Part shown: positions 1 to 5,218 of the stretch, piece by piece
Layout of the letters: each line of letters starts with the position of its first letter
Position numbering within the stretch: position 1 is the stretch's first letter
Source of the DNA: Clostridiales bacterium
Lineage (GTDB): Bacteria > Bacillota > Clostridia > Christensenellales > CAG-917
Direction: 5' to 3'
Length of the DNA: 6,347 nt
NCBI GenBank assembly: GCA_014799525.1
Contig: JAAVHW010000057.1
Span: forward strand, 27,968-34,314
Translations under genes and position numbers: made by a program
The notes under the pieces: model-generated
Databases searched by the model: none
What the model was told of the DNA's origin: nothing
Seen by the model: only the letters and a program-made list of their open reading frames with translations

Positions 1-1311
1 ACCGCTTCTCTCATAATGGGACTCGGCTTGTCAGCGGTGCTATGCGCGCTCATGTTCGGTTTGCACTCAAAGCTCGGCTTTTTGTTTTCGGACGAAAGGT
101 GTCTGCCAATATTCCTTATCATGCTCCCTACCCTCATCACCTCAACGCTGTACGCCTCATTCAGAAGCTGGTTTTGGGGAAGAAAAAACTTCCTTGCATT
201 CTCATCTACGGAGCTGCTTGACGAGGTTGTAAAAATTATTCTTTCCGTCGTATTTGCAGGCGGACTCGTAGCGTTTATAGACGGAGCGCAAGGCATAGCG
301 CTTGCAATGACGATATCTGACGCACTCTGCGTACTCGTGCTTGCCATACTGTTCTTTATATCGGGCGGACGGCTCACCAAGCCGCGCGGCTTCAAGGAGC
401 TTATCTCGCGCACCGTGCCGCTTTCTGCAACGCGCATATTCACATCGCTTGCCACTTCGCTGACCGCAATCGTCATTCCGCAAATGCTCGTAAAAAACGG
501 CATGTCCGTATCCGCCGCCACCGCAGAGTACGGCAGAGTCGCAGGAATGGCGCTTCCGCTGATTATGGCGCCCGTGATGTTTGTAAGCTCACTTTCAGTG
601 GTGCTTATCCCCGACGTAGCCGAGCTTCGCTCAAGCGGCAATATAGAGGCCGTACGAAAAAAGCTATCCAGCGCAATGACGTTTGCCCTGCTCATAGCCG
701 CCGTATTCTTTGTGCTGTATCTGCCGCTCGGCGCGCACATAGGCAAGCTGTTTTTTGGTGACGAACACGCAGGTACGCTCGTATCCAACTGTGCCGTCAT
801 GCTCTTCCCCATATCGCTTGCGCAGGTGACAACTCCAATGCTCAACTCGCTTGGCAAGGAGCGCGCCACGTTCGTCATATCCCTGCTCGGCTCGCTTATC
901 ACGCTGCCCTGCATATTCTTCCTGCCTGCTGTCACAGGCGTATACGCTATGGCAATTGCCTCAACGCTCTGCTTTACCCTCATCTGCATACTGAATATGA
1001 TTGTCCTAAAAAAGGAAGTTGGCAAGTTTGTAGACCTCAAAAAATTTGCAAAGACCTTGAGCTTTTCCATTCCGCTTGCCGTCTTGGGACTCTTTGCGTC
1101 AAATCTCCTATCCCGCGTTACAAACGGCGTTGTGACGACGATAGTCATTGGCGTATTCCTTGTATTCTTCCTGTTTATATTCATCTCCGCGTTCGACATA
1201 GCGGATATAACGGCTTACGTGCGCCTGCTGCGCCCAACGTCGATTGCGCGTAAAAATGAAAAGCGGCACCGTAAAAGCCTTATAAAGCTAAAGCGCAAAA
1301 AAGCGGCATAG
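1..1311 (+). CDS. SpoVB/MurJ-family polysaccharide or lipid II-type flippase, 5' end cut by window
   Basis: This is an integral membrane protein of the MOP (MATE-like) superfamily, which flips lipid-linked cell-wall or polysaccharide precursors across the cytoplasmic membrane. The frame is open from base 1 to a TAG at 1309-1311, giving 436 visible residues; family members are usually about 500-530, so roughly the first two helices are missing. The ATG at 16 lies inside the first visible membrane segment and is unlikely to be the start. About twelve hydrophobic segments can be seen. The middle carries a family-like stretch (positions about 415-640) with 'VPLSATRI', 'VIPQML', 'YGRVAGMALPL' and 'SLSVVLIPDVAE'. 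The C-terminus is a short cytoplasmic Lys/Arg-rich tail. Bacillus has several paralogs (SpoVB, YtgP/MurJ, YkvU, YabM) and I cannot say which one this matches, so no symbol is given. The next gene starts 132 bases downstream and may have its own promoter. Confidence 0.85.
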   Translation, partial: TASLIMGLGLSAVLCALMFGLHSKLGFLFSDERCLPIFLIMLPTLITSTLYASFRSWFWGRKNFLAFSSTELLDEVVKIILSVVFAGGLVAFIDGAQGIALAMTISDALCVLVLAILFFISGGRLTKPRGFKELISRTVPLSATRIFTSLATSLTAIVIPQMLVKNGMSVSAATAEYGRVAGMALPLIMAPVMFVSSLSVVLIPDVAELRSSGNIEAVRKKLSSAMTFALLIAAVFFVLYLPLGAHIGKLFFGDEHAGTLVSNCAVMLFPISLAQVTTPMLNSLGKERATFVISLLGSLITLPCIFFLPAVTGVYAMAIASTLCFTLICILNMIVLKKEVGKFVDLKKFAKTLSFSIPLAVLGLFASNLLSRVTNGVVTTIVIGVFLVFFLFIFISAFDIADITAYVRLLRPTSIARKNEKRHRKSLIKLKRKKAA

Positions 1312-1318
1312 CAAACGC

Positions 1319-1348
1319 TTGGCAGCAAAAGCATGCATTATATTTATT
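1319..1348 (+). promoter_or_regulatory. Possible weak promoter for the DUF421-DUF4363 pair
   Basis: TTGGCA at 1319-1324 matches the -35 consensus at five of six bases. It is followed after 18 bases by TTTATT at 1343-1348, which matches the -10 consensus at four of six. It lies in the 132-base gap between the flippase stop and the DUF421 start. No hairpin terminator is visible in this gap, so read-through from the flippase gene is equally possible. This is a pattern match only. Confidence 0.22.
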
Positions 1349-1443
1349 TCCACACCGCTCATAGCTTTTACGCTCACACGCAGGCATACACACAAAAATA
1401 TCAAATTCCGCATAAAAACGGACGGTAAAAACAAAATAGCTGT

Positions 1444-2235
1444 ATGCTTAATTTGTTTATACGCTGTCTGATTCTATACTTTTTCCTGTTGCTTGCCATG
1501 CGACTTATGGGCAAGCGACAGCTTGGCGAGCTTCAACCATTCGAGCTTGCCATAACCTTGGTTGCAAGCGACCTTGTGTGCATACCTATGGCGGACTCCA
1601 CGATTCCGCTTATATACGGAATCATCCCAGTGTTCTCGCTATTCCTCGTGCATATCATCATCACCAAGCTCGCGACAAAGAGCATACGCTTCCGCAAGTT
1701 CCTAAACGGCAAGCCCGTAATAATCATCGAAAAGGGAAACATACTCCCCGACGTACTCAAAGAGCTGAACATGAATATCGACGACATCATGGAAGCGCTG
1801 CGCGGCACGGGCTACTTCAATCCGTCCGAGGTTGAGTACGCCATACTTGAAACCAACGGCAGTTTGACCGTAATGCCGAAGTCGCAAAACAAGCCCGTAT
1901 CCCCTGAGGATTTAGGCTTACAGCTTCCCGCCGCCACAATCCCCGTATCAGTCATAATGGAGGGCGAGTTTATCGGCGAGAACCTCGCGCAGCTTGACGG
2001 CACGATAAAGGAGCGCGTACTCACCCTTCTCGACAGCCTGAGCGTAAAGCAGCAGGACGTGCTTGTGCTTCTTGTATCGGGCGAGGACGTATTCCTGCAA
2101 CCGTACAAGGGCGACTTCATAACCGCACAGCTAAGCAGCGACGATGAGGCGTATATGTCTATATCCGTCCACGATGAAAGCAGCGACGATAAAAACGGCG
2201 ATGACAATAACGGCAATGGCGAGGTGGAGCAATGA
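1444..2235 (+). CDS. DUF421 (YetF-type) membrane protein
   Basis: A 263-residue member of the DUF421/YetF family, common in spore-forming Bacillota; the biochemical role is not established. Three hydrophobic helices are seen at about residues 4-19, 34-52 and 56-75. Between the first two lies the family signature 'MGKRQLGELQPFELA' (22-36). The soluble, probably cytoplasmic, domain contains 'NGKPVIIIEKGNI' (88-100), 'GTGYFNPSEVEYAILETNGS' (121-140) and 'MPKS' (144-147), all typical of the family. Residues beyond about 230 form an unusual acidic, Asp/Ser/Asn/Gly-rich tail that looks disordered. The ATG at 1444 gives the usual family N-terminus, but no Shine-Dalgarno sequence is visible in the 20 bases upstream (the nearest purine-rich stretch, around 1419-1425, is too far), so initiation may be weak. 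The stop overlaps the start of the DUF4363 gene, so translation of the two is probably coupled. Confidence 0.9.
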   Translation: MLNLFIRCLILYFFLLLAMRLMGKRQLGELQPFELAITLVASDLVCIPMADSTIPLIYGIIPVFSLFLVHIIITKLATKSIRFRKFLNGKPVIIIEKGNILPDVLKELNMNIDDIMEALRGTGYFNPSEVEYAILETNGSLTVMPKSQNKPVSPEDLGLQLPAATIPVSVIMEGEFIGENLAQLDGTIKERVLTLLDSLSVKQQDVLVLLVSGEDVFLQPYKGDFITAQLSSDDEAYMSISVHDESSDDKNGDDNNGNGEVEQ

Positions 2236-2609
2236 AAAAGGTCATACTTGCCGTAGTCATACTTGCCGTCATAATAACTGCAGGCGTACTTGAAAACGTG
2301 TATATAGACAAGGTTTTCAACACGCTTGACGATAGACTCGCCGAGCTTGAGAGCAGCGTCATCGAGCAGGATGACAGCGCGCTTACAAAAATCGACGACC
2401 TCATAAACTGGTGGGAGAGCGTGAGAAAGTACGCGGAGCTGTTTGTCTACTCTCCCGACATTCGCGCATTCGCCGTCGCGCTTGGCGAAACAAAGGGCTC
2501 GCTTGAGTGCGGAGACTTCGACAACGCGCTATCCAAGATACGCTCGCTTCAAATTATGTCACAAAACATACACGATATCCTCGACTTCAATCTGTCAGAC
2601 ATCATATAA
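2232..2609 (+). CDS. DUF4363 family small membrane-anchored protein
   Basis: A 125-residue protein with one N-terminal hydrophobic helix (about residues 4-20), either an uncleaved anchor or a signal peptide, followed by a predicted mostly helical domain outside the membrane. The size, the helix-then-helical-domain layout, the paired tryptophans at 60-61 in 'INWWESVRKYAEL' and the C-terminal helix near 98-120 fit DUF4363, a family of unknown function often found next to DUF421 genes in Clostridia. The ATG overlaps the DUF421 stop as ATGA (2232-2235), and a GAGGTGG-type ribosome binding site at 2221-2227 lies inside the upstream gene. The pair is therefore very likely one operon, and the two products may work together at the membrane; that partnership is inferred from context. 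The assignment rests on pattern and neighbourhood, since the sequence itself is poorly conserved. Confidence 0.82.
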   Translation: MKKVILAVVILAVIITAGVLENVYIDKVFNTLDDRLAELESSVIEQDDSALTKIDDLINWWESVRKYAELFVYSPDIRAFAVALGETKGSLECGDFDNALSKIRSLQIMSQNIHDILDFNLSDII

Positions 2610-2682
2610 AGCACTACGCCAAGTATAGCAATAAAACCACTTAATAGATTGAATATAGAGAATGCGCAATCTTAATATCCAA

Positions 2683-2743
2683 ATACAAATATGCGCGACA
2701 GGGAAAACGAGTATTCTCAAATTCGCCGTTGCGCATATTGTAT
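2683..2743. repeat. Imperfect inverted repeat that could form a long hairpin
   Basis: The left arm at 2683-2699 and the right arm at 2728-2743 are complementary over 16 pairs, with one bulged A and one G.U pair, around a 28-base centre that itself holds GAG/CTC. The core of each arm is TATGCGC / GCGCATA. A further ATGCGCAA at 2662-2669 is the inverted copy of TTGCGCAT at 2729-2736, so alternative pairings exist. No T-run follows on either strand, so this is not a standard terminator. It could be a decayed mobile repeat or a structured RNA. Confidence 0.5.
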
Positions 2744-2749
2744 GTTTAA

Positions 2750-2798
2750 TTCTAATTTCAGTTTATGCACATATCTGCATTTTTTATTTCTAATTTCA
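2750..2798 (+). repeat. Short direct repeat, two 11-base copies
   Basis: TTCTAATTTCA occurs at 2750-2760 and again at 2788-2798, 38 bases apart, flanking the small hairpin at 2765-2780. It lies in the non-coding spacer between the DUF4363 gene and murC. Meaning unknown; low complexity makes chance plausible. Confidence 0.4.
2765..2785 (+). terminator. Weak candidate terminator for the DUF421-DUF4363 unit
   Basis: ATGCA (2765-2769) pairs with TGCAT (2776-2780) around a six-base loop and runs directly into a T-tract (2780-2785). The stem is only five pairs and A+T rich, and it lies about 155 bases after the DUF4363 stop. It is the only plus-strand hairpin with a T-run I find in this spacer, so it is a tentative call. 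Confidence 0.25.
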
Positions 2799-2900
2799 TT
2801 TGGTGTACATATTGACATATGCGCACTTGTTCATATAACACATCTCCGCTTACATTATACCAGTAGAGTTCTCAATGTATGAAAAGCGGACATGCGAGGC

Positions 2901-4295
2901 TCAAATTTCGTCCTTTATATTGTAAATATCTCCTGCGCCTATAAACAGTACAACGTCATGTTTATGCGCATACTTGCGCACATATTCCAAGGCTTCGTTT
3001 GAGTTTGCCGCAACGTAAATATCCAACTTGCCATATCTATCCTTGATTGCGGCGGCAAGCACGTCATGCTCGCAGGACGCGTCAAATTTTTCACGCGCGG
3101 CATAAGTCGGCATAAGCACAAGTGCGCCGTCATCATAGCCAAGCACGTCAACAAAGTCATCAAAATACGCCTTTGTGCGCGTATACGTGTGCGGCTGAAA
3201 AACCTTCAACACCTTGCCGTAGCCACGCGCTCTTTCAAGCACACATCTGATTTCCGTCGGATGATGCGCAAAGTCAAAGTAGACAGGTTTTCCGTCAATA
3301 TCACTTGCTCGCTCAAATCTGCGCTTAACGCCGCCGAATGTTTTGAGCGCTCGCGCCGCGCAAATGGGATTTACTCCCAGCACCTCGGCAGTCACAATTG
3401 CAAACACTGCATTTTTATAGTTGTAGTCGCACGCCTCGTCAAGCTGTATTCCAAGCAGATATTTTCCGTCATAAAACAGCCTGCAAATCCCGTCCTCAAG
3501 TTTTGCCACGTATGTGCGCGTACTTTCGCCGCGACTCACCAAGACCGCAAAATCGCAATCACTATTTGCCCCATAAACAGGGACGTTTATGGGGACCCCA
3601 GTATTCACCCCACAAACAGGGACGTTTGTCGTCGCTCTATCTATTGCGAATATTTTGACCTCCGCGCCTAAAAGATACTCGTCAAACGCCTCGCGAACGC
3701 TGTCATAATTTTCGTAGCTGTCAGGATGGTCGCACTCCACGTTTGTGACAACCGCGACGGTCGGCTTTAGCGACAGAAAATTGTGCTTATACTCACACGC
3801 CTCGGTGATAAACACGTCACCCATCTCGCCACTGCTATTATTGACATAATTTCCGTAGTCTACACTCTCGCCGCCAATCATTGACACAAAATTCTTGCCG
3901 CACAGCGCAAGTATATGCGTAAGCATTGCGGTCGTAGTAGTCTTTCCGTGCGTACCAGCAATTCCTACAATTTGCGAATAGTCCTTTGACACCTCGCGCA
4001 AAAACTGCTGCCTCTCAAGAGCTTTGATATTATGTTCGCGCGCGTAAACAAGCTCCGCGTTATCCTGCTTTATCGCGGAAGAATAGACAACCATATCCGC
4101 GCCCTTCACCTGCGAAGCGTCCTCGCCCTCGTATATTTTTACTCCGCGCTCCATAAGCCTTGCGCATAGATTATTGAGCTTTGCGTCACTTCCGCTCACC
4201 TCTGCGCCGCTATCCATCGCGAGCTTGCAAAGTGCGTTCACACCAACTCCGCCAATTCCGATAAAACGTATTTTTTTATCCTTCAAATTTGTCAT
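2901..4295 (-). CDS. murC: UDP-N-acetylmuramate--L-alanine ligase MurC
   Basis: MurC is the cytoplasmic ATP-dependent ligase that adds L-alanine to UDP-N-acetylmuramic acid, the first peptide step of peptidoglycan synthesis. The protein is 464 residues, normal for the family. The N-terminal Rossmann-like domain carries 'GIGGVG' (13-18); the central ATPase domain has the P-loop 'GTHGKTTTT' (114-122, Lys118), 'EACEYKHNF' (165-173) and 'NVECDH' (185-190); the C-terminal part has Asn292/Asn295, 'KRRFE' (324-328, Arg326), 'DFAHHPTEI' (341-349) and 'FQPHTYTRTK'. These cover the invariant catalytic set I know for MurC, so it should be active. 'EACEY' and 'FQPHTYTRTK' are clostridial variants. Residues about 223-243 are encoded by a palindromic repeat. 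The usual G-x-H-N before the second Asn reads C-x-Y-N (289-292). No strong Shine-Dalgarno sequence precedes the ATG; a small hairpin sits there instead. No clear terminator follows the stop. Confidence 0.97.
   Translation of the reverse strand: MTNLKDKKIRFIGIGGVGVNALCKLAMDSGAEVSGSDAKLNNLCARLMERGVKIYEGEDASQVKGADMVVYSSAIKQDNAELVYAREHNIKALERQQFLREVSKDYSQIVGIAGTHGKTTTTAMLTHILALCGKNFVSMIGGESVDYGNYVNNSSGEMGDVFITEACEYKHNFLSLKPTVAVVTNVECDHPDSYENYDSVREAFDEYLLGAEVKIFAIDRATTNVPVCGVNTGVPINVPVYGANSDCDFAVLVSRGESTRTYVAKLEDGICRLFYDGKYLLGIQLDEACDYNYKNAVFAIVTAEVLGVNPICAARALKTFGGVKRRFERASDIDGKPVYFDFAHHPTEIRCVLERARGYGKVLKVFQPHTYTRTKAYFDDFVDVLGYDDGALVLMPTYAAREKFDASCEHDVLAAAIKDRYGKLDIYVAANSNEALEYVRKYAHKHDVVLFIGAGDIYNIKDEI
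3569..3629. repeat. REP-like palindromic repeat, two units, inside murC
   Basis: Unit A (3569-3594) is a perfect palindrome: ten-base arms CCCCATAAAC and GTTTATGGGG around a six-base loop AGGGAC. Unit B begins exactly 39 bases later at 3608 with CCCCACAAAC, the same AGGGAC loop, and GTTTGT at 3624-3629, where the arm match stops. The 39-base period equals 13 codons, so the reading frame is kept. In MurC it encodes two similar 13-residue units that each begin 'NVPV' followed by Tyr or Cys and Gly (residues 224-236 and 237 onward). The G+C-rich palindromes stand out from the surrounding murC sequence. The layout resembles REP-type or in-frame palindromic elements, but I cannot assign a named family. 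Confidence 0.8.
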
Positions 4296-4298
4296 ACG

Positions 4299-4313
4299 CC
4301 ACTATATGAGTGG
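4299..4313 (-). promoter_or_regulatory. Small hairpin just before the murC start codon
   Basis: In the murC transcript CCACT and AGTGG pair around a five-base loop, ending three bases before the ATG at 4295. The only weakly purine-rich stretch that could act as a ribosome binding site (AGTGG) is the 3' arm of this stem. It may therefore lower translation initiation; the stem is just five pairs, so this is tentative. Confidence 0.35.
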
Positions 4314-4406
4314 AGAAATAAATTTGACAGCGTACGCATTGCTTAAGTTTTTATAAACACCATTTAAATTGTAAAATTGTTTTGCGGATATTTGAAAAAT
4401 TTGGGC

Positions 4407-4435
4407 TTGAAATGGACACAATAGTATGGTAATCT
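4407..4435 (+). promoter_or_regulatory. Vegetative (sigma-A type) promoter of spoVG
   Basis: TTGAAA (4407-4412) is followed after exactly 17 bases by TAATCT (4430-4435), preceded by TG at 4427-4428, giving an extended -10. Transcription would begin near 4442, leaving a leader of about 24 bases before the spoVG ATG. A TATAAT at 4441-4446 lacks a well-spaced -35. I see no sigma-H-type element like the one that drives spoVG in Bacillus subtilis. Confidence 0.65.
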
Positions 4436-4450
4436 TTATTTATAATAAGT

Positions 4451-4464
4451 GGAGGGAAAACCCT
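4451..4464 (+). promoter_or_regulatory. spoVG ribosome binding site within a small hairpin
   Basis: GGAGGG at 4451-4456 is a strong Shine-Dalgarno sequence nine bases before the ATG at 4466. AGGG (4453-4456) can pair with CCCT (4461-4464) around an AAAA loop, which would partly mask it. The stem is only four pairs, so any effect would be mild. Confidence 0.6.
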
Positions 4465-4465
4465 T

Positions 4466-4738
4466 ATGATAACAATCACAGACGTAAAAATCCGCATGGT
4501 GAATGCAGAAAACAGCAAACTTCGCGCAGTAGCGTCGATAATCATTGACGACTGTCTTGCTTTGCACGACATCAAAATTATCGAAGGCAACGATGGCGAG
4601 TTTATCGCAATGCCGTCCAGAAAGACTCCCAGCGGCGAGTTTAAGGATATTGCTCATCCCATAAACTCTGAAACTCGCGAGCTTATGCGCAGCGCAATTC
4701 TTGAAGCATACAAACGTAGCTTGGAAGAAAACGCTTAA
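4466..4738 (+). CDS. spoVG: SpoVG family regulatory protein
   Basis: A 90-residue SpoVG protein, the normal length. SpoVG is a small cytoplasmic nucleic-acid-binding regulator: in Bacillus it affects septation and spore cortex formation, and in other bacteria it binds DNA or RNA and modulates virulence and envelope genes. Family features run the whole length: 'ITDVKIRMVN' (4-13), 'LRAVASIIID' (19-28), 'LHDIKIIEGNDGEFIAMPSR' (33-52), 'TPSGEFKDIAHPINSETR' (54-71) and a C-terminal helix (72-88). The 'FIAMPSRKTP' and 'DIAHPIN' blocks are the diagnostic ones. The start is supported by a strong ribosome binding site and the promoter above. The gene is divergent from murC across 170 bases and ends in a strong terminator about 100 bases downstream, so it is probably monocistronic. 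Confidence 0.97.
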   Translation: MITITDVKIRMVNAENSKLRAVASIIIDDCLALHDIKIIEGNDGEFIAMPSRKTPSGEFKDIAHPINSETRELMRSAILEAYKRSLEENA

Positions 4739-4836
4739 ACGCTAATCTGCACCACATCTCCATATACGGTTTACGGCAAATCACGTTGAGAAATTGACCG
4801 ATGATTGATTTTTTTATTGCAAAATAACATTAAAAG

Positions 4837-4873
4837 CGCTTGCTAATCTATCCTATGATTGGCAAGCGTTTTT
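4837..4873 (+). terminator. Intrinsic terminator of spoVG
   Basis: CGCTTGC (4837-4843) pairs with GCAAGCG (4862-4868); the stem continues through a U.G pair and AATC/GATT, making 12 pairs around an eight-base loop (4849-4856), followed by TTTTT (4869-4873). An A-run precedes the stem, so it might also work from the other strand. The 98 bases between the spoVG stop and this stem show no gene or clear site. Confidence 0.88.
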
Positions 4874-4896
4874 GCTCTCAATCGAAAATAATAGAC

Positions 4897-4975
4897 GTGC
4901 AAACATGCACATATTCGCATATATGGCAATTCTTTGCCATATGAACGTTATGACATATTTATACTCGCGAATATG
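4897..4975. other. Cluster of nested hairpins, unassigned non-coding segment
   Basis: Three perfect inverted repeats lie within 79 bases. GTGCA/TGCAC (4897-4901 and 4906-4910) form a small hairpin. ATATGGCAA and TTGCCATAT (4921-4929 and 4934-4942) form a nine-pair stem with a TTCT loop. CATATTCGC and GCGAATATG (4910-4918 and 4967-4975) form a nine-pair outer stem that encloses the second hairpin. The first and outer stems share base 4910, so both could nearly stack. No open reading frame with a ribosome binding site is present and I find no convincing promoter just upstream. It could be a small structured RNA or a miniature mobile element. Confidence 0.5.
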
Positions 4976-4995
4976 AAAGGTAATGTATAAAATGG

Positions 4996-5017
4996 CACAC
5001 TTCGTGTGATTATTTTT
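4996..5017 (+). terminator. Short hairpin followed by a T-rich tract
   Basis: CACAC (4996-5000) pairs with GTGTG (5004-5008) around TTC, followed by ATTATTTTT ending at 5017. The stem is short but tight. It lies just after the nested hairpin cluster and could end a small transcript from there, or act as a second stop for spoVG read-through. Confidence 0.35.
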
Positions 5018-5027
5018 GCTACCGTTT

Positions 5028-5123
5028 CGTCATTGCGAGGAGCGAAGCAACGAAGCAATCCAGACCATTCAACCTTTACGAATTGGTTTCCAAATTGCTT
5101 CATCGCCCTGCTCCTATCAATAC
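5028..5123. repeat. Decayed copy of the 'HCEERSDEAI' palindromic repeat element
   Basis: The left arm (5028-5063) begins CGTCATTGCGAGGAGCGAAG and ends CAATCCAG. If translated it reads RHCEERSNEAIQ, almost the well-known RHCEERSDEAIQ peptide seen in many bacterial annotations where this dispersed repeat was called as protein. The right arm (about 5090-5123) is a degraded inverted copy: GAAGCAAT and GGAGC are kept on the opposite strand and the outer end still resembles the inverted start of the element. The centre (about 5064-5089) is unrelated filler. The whole is about 96 bases, the layout of a small palindromic non-autonomous element. No transposase is present in the window. Confidence 0.75.
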
Positions 5124-5141
5124 TATCATTAAAAACAATGC

Positions 5142-5178
5142 GCTAGTATTGCTAGCAAATCAAGTATTTTGCTAGTAA
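5142..5178. promoter_or_regulatory. Candidate operator: three GCTAG half-sites before the regulator gene
   Basis: GCTAG occurs at 5142, 5151 and 5171. The middle copy is inside a perfect ten-base palindrome TTGCTAGCAA (5149-5158). The outer two extend to GCTAGTA, and the third is followed by the continuation TTTTGCTAGTAA (5167-5178). The last site overlaps the likely -35 of the downstream HTH gene, the usual place for a Cro/C1-type autorepressor to bind. Binding itself is inferred. Confidence 0.45.
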
Positions 5179-5198
5179 TAGTGGCATAATAATATAAA
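5169..5198 (+). promoter_or_regulatory. Probable promoter of the HTH regulator gene
   Basis: TTGCTA (5169-5174) and TATAAA (5193-5198) are separated by 18 bases. Transcription would begin near 5205, giving a very short leader before the ATG at 5219. The -35 contains the third GCTAG site. Confidence 0.45.
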
Positions 5199-5218
5199 AA
5201 AATTTATGAGGTCATATT

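Noticed and set aside
2691..2882. 63-residue open frame on the plus strand in the spacer before murC
   Set aside because: No ribosome binding site before the ATG, Cys/His/Leu-rich low-complexity translation, and the frame lies across inverted and direct repeats.
3569..3629. CRISPR array
   Set aside because: Only two diverged palindromic units with a 13-base gap, in frame within a gene; no spacers of constant length and no cas genes.
3066..3671. 201-residue open frame antisense to murC
   Set aside because: It lies wholly inside murC, whose motifs are unmistakable; the translation is basic and has no family features.
4324..4357. Perfect TTGACA (4324-4329) with TATAAA (4352-4357) on the plus strand
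   Set aside because: The 22-base spacing is too long for a normal promoter, and spoVG has a better-spaced promoter closer by.
4983..5008. Tiny reading frame after a GAAAGG, starting ATG at 4983
   Set aside because: It stops after eight codons inside the hairpin at 4996-5008; no evidence that it is translated.
5028..5063. Protein-coding reading of the 'RHCEERSNEAIQ' stretch
   Set aside because: This peptide is a known artefact of translating a dispersed DNA repeat; there is no start codon or ribosome binding site.
4739..5218. tRNA or riboswitch in the long spacer
   Set aside because: I found no cloverleaf pattern with the T-arm consensus and no aptamer motif I recognise; the hairpins here do not match a known class.
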